Source: an uncultured Eubacteriales bacterium
GTDB taxonomy: Bacteria; Bacillota; Clostridia; Lachnospirales; Cellulosilyticaceae
Assembly (NCBI GenBank): GCA_900551325.1
Contig: URVM01000017.1
Coordinates: 1 to 64,000, forward strand
Direction: 5' to 3'
Length of the DNA: 64,000 nt
Made by a program: the position numbers and the translations under genes. Under the pieces are notes generated by a model. That model was not told the DNA's origin. It was given only the letters and a program-made list of their open reading frames with translations, and searched no databases. Positions 61,343 to 64,000 of this stretch are shown piece by piece. The stretch's first letter is position 1. Each line of letters starts with the position of its first letter.

Positions 61343-61370
61343 AATCACCAACCCTAATGGGTTGGTGATT
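61343..61370 (-). repeat. Intercistronic hairpin between oppA and oppB
   Basis: Perfect 12-bp stem AATCACCAACCC / GGGTTGGTGATT with a 4-base loop in a 185-base gap. No T-run follows on the minus strand. Such hairpins usually protect the binding-protein mRNA and lower permease levels, which would give excess OppA. Confidence 0.7.
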
Positions 61371-61386
61371 ATCATTTTGTTCTATA

Positions 61387-63120
61387 TTATTTAAGTCTGA
61401 ATGTTTCAACTTCACTAAAGTATGTGTAGTATGGTGTCATATCTGTTGGTAATGAATCCATATCTACAATCTCTGGATTGAATACATACATATTCTTTCT
61501 TTGGTAAACTGGCATTTCTACTGCTTCTTCCATAACAAGATCAAGAGCTTCAGCAAAGTAGCCTTTTCTTACTTCAATATCATTTGTAGAACGTGCTGCT
61601 TCGATAGCTGCGTCAAGTTCTGGATTAGATACTTTGTAACGGTTTGTTGAACCATTTGAGTGGTAAAGTTGGTACATATCTGGATCTGCTGTTGAGCCCC
61701 AAGCAGCTACCCACATATCCCATTCAGCAGCATTTAACTTATCAAAGAATACTGTACCATCTGTATCTAAGATTTCAAGAACAGCTCCCATTTTTTCCAT
61801 TTCTGTTTTCATTTGAGTAAGAACTGGTGCTGTTGGGTGATCCATAGTACCGCCACCTGGAATACCTACTTGTACTTTAAGTTGTTTGCCATCTTTTTCA
61901 AGACTTGGTTTGCCACCTTTATCTACTTGTTTGTAACCAGCAGCTGTAAAGTATTCTAAAGCTTTCTCTGGGTTAAAGCCATAGTACTCTGTAGCACCTT
62001 GTGGATATGCCCAAGATACTGTTGACATTGGTCTTTCGATAACATCTGCAAGGTCACCGTAGTATGTTTCTACAGCTGGTCCTCTATTCATAAGGTGCAT
62101 AAGCCCTTTACGAACATTAATATCTGGAATACGCTCTGCGTTAAGTCCTATGTAACCATATCCAAGGTTTTCAATAAGTTTATATTCAAGACCCGCACCC
62201 TCAACGTCTGTTACCATTTCTGGAGATGCAGCTGGGTCAGAAATATCAATTTCATTAAGTTTAACAGCTTCTAATTTATTAGCTTCTGCTACTACTTGAA
62301 TTTTAATAGTTGGTGTAAGAGGTTGACCTTTATAGTAGTTTTCATTTGCTTTAAGTGTTACTACACCTTTGTCAAAGCTTTCAAATTTATATGCACCTGC
62401 ACCAAGTGGTGAAGCATTTCTTGATTTTGGAACAGATAAGTCACCTTTTGTAAATTCTTTACCACTATCATCTACACCGTAGTATGCTTTAGGTGCAACA
62501 CCAATACCACCTAATTTCCAAATAGCTGATGGATCTACACCATCAAGTGTAACTTGTACTGTACGGTCATCAACTTTTTTGATACCAGAGATTTCTGTAG
62601 CATCACCTTCATGGTATTCTTTCATACCAGGAATTCCTAATGTGTAGAATGTAGCTGCTCCATCATAAGTTGGATCAGAATATACTAAATAGTTGAAAAT
62701 AACATCGTCTGCTGTAACAGGTGTACCATCACTAAATACTGCACCATCTTTAATTGTAAAAGTATAGATAGATTGTGTTACTACTCCATCATCACCTTTT
62801 ACTTCTTCAATTGTAAAGTCAGCTAAAGCCGCTTCTGGCTGTGCTTGACGGTCAGCTTTAATAAGTGGTTCAAAAATACGGTCGTTTACATCACCATCTG
62901 GACCTGTTGTAGCAAAAAATGGGTTGAATACACCATTAATATCTAGTGACGCAACTACTACTGTATCGTATTTTGATTTTTGTTCTGTTTCTGCTTCCCC
63001 TGCAGCTTGAGTTTGTCCATCTGCTGCTGGCTTGTCTTTGCTACCGCATGCTACAAGGTTAGTTGCTGCAATGCCTGTAACCATTGACAATAATATAAAT
63101 TTTTTTGCAAATTTCTTCAT
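61387..63120 (-). CDS. oppA: Oligopeptide-binding lipoprotein OppA
   Basis: A 577-residue SBP_bac_5 lipoprotein: signal with lipobox NLVACGSKDK, Gly/Ala/Glu-rich linker, then VNDRIFEPLIKADRQAQPEAALADF, GTPVTADDVIFNYLVYSDP and C-terminal DMWVAAWGSTADPDMYQLYHSNGS, typical of peptide-binding proteins. It delivers peptides to OppBCDF. First gene of the operon. Start ATG with GGAGGGG. Confidence 0.94.
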   Translation of the reverse strand: MKKFAKKFILLSMVTGIAATNLVACGSKDKPAADGQTQAAGEAETEQKSKYDTVVVASLDINGVFNPFFATTGPDGDVNDRIFEPLIKADRQAQPEAALADFTIEEVKGDDGVVTQSIYTFTIKDGAVFSDGTPVTADDVIFNYLVYSDPTYDGAATFYTLGIPGMKEYHEGDATEISGIKKVDDRTVQVTLDGVDPSAIWKLGGIGVAPKAYYGVDDSGKEFTKGDLSVPKSRNASPLGAGAYKFESFDKGVVTLKANENYYKGQPLTPTIKIQVVAEANKLEAVKLNEIDISDPAASPEMVTDVEGAGLEYKLIENLGYGYIGLNAERIPDINVRKGLMHLMNRGPAVETYYGDLADVIERPMSTVSWAYPQGATEYYGFNPEKALEYFTAAGYKQVDKGGKPSLEKDGKQLKVQVGIPGGGTMDHPTAPVLTQMKTEMEKMGAVLEILDTDGTVFFDKLNAAEWDMWVAAWGSTADPDMYQLYHSNGSTNRYKVSNPELDAAIEAARSTNDIEVRKGYFAEALDLVMEEAVEMPVYQRKNMYVFNPEIVDMDSLPTDMTPYYTYFSEVETFRLK

Positions 63121-63544
63121 CTTAACCCCTCCACTGTCTATTTACCGATTCTTATTAAGTCTTCTCTACTTTTGCAAGTTAAAAATTGTATACAATCATA
63201 ATAATCGATAGGTTTTTTTGTTTTTCCATTTCATGTTACCATAAACTAATAACATATTCAATATTTTTCTTTTATATCTTATCATTTTTATGTATATCTA
63301 CACTTTTTATATTTTTTTATGATTTTACCATTTATAATTCTATCATATGTTTGAATTTATCTTTCTAATAGATTGTCTAGCATGAACATTTGTTTTTTTG
63401 TAATCGCCTATTTTTTATACAAAATTTAAAACAAATACTTTTCCAGCTTAAATTTTTTATTTTATGTTACGCTATTATTATCTAGCAGTGTACATTAATG
63501 TATAGGTTCATTGAACAAGTAAAGGGGTTGCTTTTGCAACCCCT
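63121..63544 (-). other. AT-rich region upstream of oppA
   Basis: A 424-base gap without a convincing gene (a 60-codon frame on the + strand is Phe/Ile/Tyr-rich and has no ribosome site). It contains the palindrome ATTGTATACAAT (63185-63196), a possible repressor site about 65-76 bases before oppA, and a weak promoter TTGCAA (63172-63177) / TAAGAA (63149-63154). Confidence 0.5.
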
Positions 63545-63549
63545 TTACT
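63518..63549 (-). terminator. Hairpin terminator after the orphan gene
   Basis: Perfect 14-bp stem AGTAAAGGGGTTGC / GCAACCCCTTTACT with a 4-base loop overlapping the stop codon. Weak T-run (TTGTTC) on the minus strand. Confidence 0.65.
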
Positions 63550-63979
63550 CGTTCCCTTCAGTAGCATGTCCATCTATATTTTGGCACCTATAGATACCAC
63601 CTACTAATTGTATTGGTGATAAAGGTACCATATCCGCCAATATATCCCTTAAATAGCCAGGACAGTTTTGTTCTTCATTTAAACTTCTATTATTAAATAG
63701 ACCATTTGTTTCTTCTATAATAGAAGTATCTATATCATTTTCTCTCATATGTTTTATAACATCAGTTGTTTCAAAAATATGATTGGTCCCATTTTCTGCT
63801 CCAACTACTGTGTACAGATAACCTATATCTGCAGAAGACAGGGTTTCATAGTTATAATCTTGATCTTCACAATAAGCATTTAAATCTACAGCTTCTTCTT
63901 CACTACAATATTCAAGTACTTGATCTGCATGATCAAAGCATATAATCTTATTTTCAGATCCTAAAACTACATATTTCAC
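63545..63979 (-). CDS. Hypothetical acidic protein (144 aa)
   Basis: A 144-residue acidic protein of unknown function. It starts with GTG, preceded by GAAGGG 5 bases away. Many Asp, Glu, Asn and Tyr (YCSEEEAVDLNAYCEDQDYN), no membrane segment or signal, and five Cys spread along the chain. It stands alone between the window edge and the opp operon and is followed by a hairpin. No family recognised. Confidence 0.7.
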   Translation of the reverse strand: MKYVVLGSENKIICFDHADQVLEYCSEEEAVDLNAYCEDQDYNYETLSSADIGYLYTVVGAENGTNHIFETTDVIKHMRENDIDTSIIEETNGLFNNRSLNEEQNCPGYLRDILADMVPLSPIQLVGGIYRCQNIDGHATEGNE

Positions 63980-64000
63980 ACAATCCCTTCTTTCTTTTAT

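Noticed and set aside
63186..63368. 60-aa + strand ORF upstream of oppA
   Set aside because: Extremely Phe/Ile/Tyr-rich product of an AT-rich gap with no ribosome site.

Overview
The window comes from a low-GC, spore-forming Firmicute of the Clostridia type; a relative of anaerobic Lachnospirales is the best guess. The evidence is AT-rich DNA with strong AGGAGG ribosome sites, SpoVR/YhbH/PrkA sporulation genes, RecU, YitT and YesL proteins, a purine riboswitch, and anaerobic purine fermentation genes. No tRNA, rRNA, insertion sequence or CRISPR array was seen.

The main result is at about 9.9-29.8 kb. The gene for the sporulation serine kinase PrkA is split. Its first 223 codons lie at 29741-30418 and its last 417 at 8647-9900, on the same strand, separated by 19,849 bp. 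The insert has a large serine recombinase next to the 3' half of prkA. The same 7-bp core (GAAGTAT on the + strand) lies at both junctions. Joining the halves at this core restores one 640-codon frame reading QDTS-VLVGSVD. The excised circle would carry a site with 16-bp arms in near-perfect inverted repeat around the core, which is the architecture of a serine-recombinase attP. The downstream genes yhbH and spoVR are also cut off from the prkA promoter by the insert. This looks like a skin-type developmentally excised element in prkA. Its cargo is unusual: one long operon for anaerobic purine/uric-acid degradation (PAS/HTH regulator, dpaL/ygeX, ygeY, a D-aminoacylase-like gene, ssnA, an NCS2 permease, ygfK, a fused Nfn-type flavoprotein, an xdhD-like gene, hydA, ridA). 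A 51-codon ORF that overlaps the recombinase start could be its directionality factor, and a sigma-E-like promoter lies in front of it.

Left part (0-9.9 kb): an amino-acid symporter of the NSS family with a 33-residue MetS-like partner, preceded by a promoter, a Leu-rich 25-codon leader peptide and a ladder of four hairpins that looks like a ribosome-mediated attenuator; an Ntn-type amide hydrolase with a duplicated operator-like palindrome; a Zn-PLC-like protein; a WalJ-like MBL protein; and an AlaX homologue that has lost most of its zinc ligands.

Middle part (30-50 kb): housekeeping and cell-surface genes (GH26-like lipoprotein, recU, pseudouridine synthase, SDR, M16C peptidase, divergent polysaccharide deacetylase, metY, YesL, argGH under a probable ArgR site, glgB) and a protein of unknown function with a His/Cys-rich tail.

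Right part (50-64 kb): an xdhB-xdhC-xdhA-mocA-xpt operon behind a guanine-class purine riboswitch. This is a second, chromosomal purine-oxidation system that complements the one on the element. It is followed by yitT, a complete oppABCDF operon with a small membrane protein at its end, and an orphan gene.
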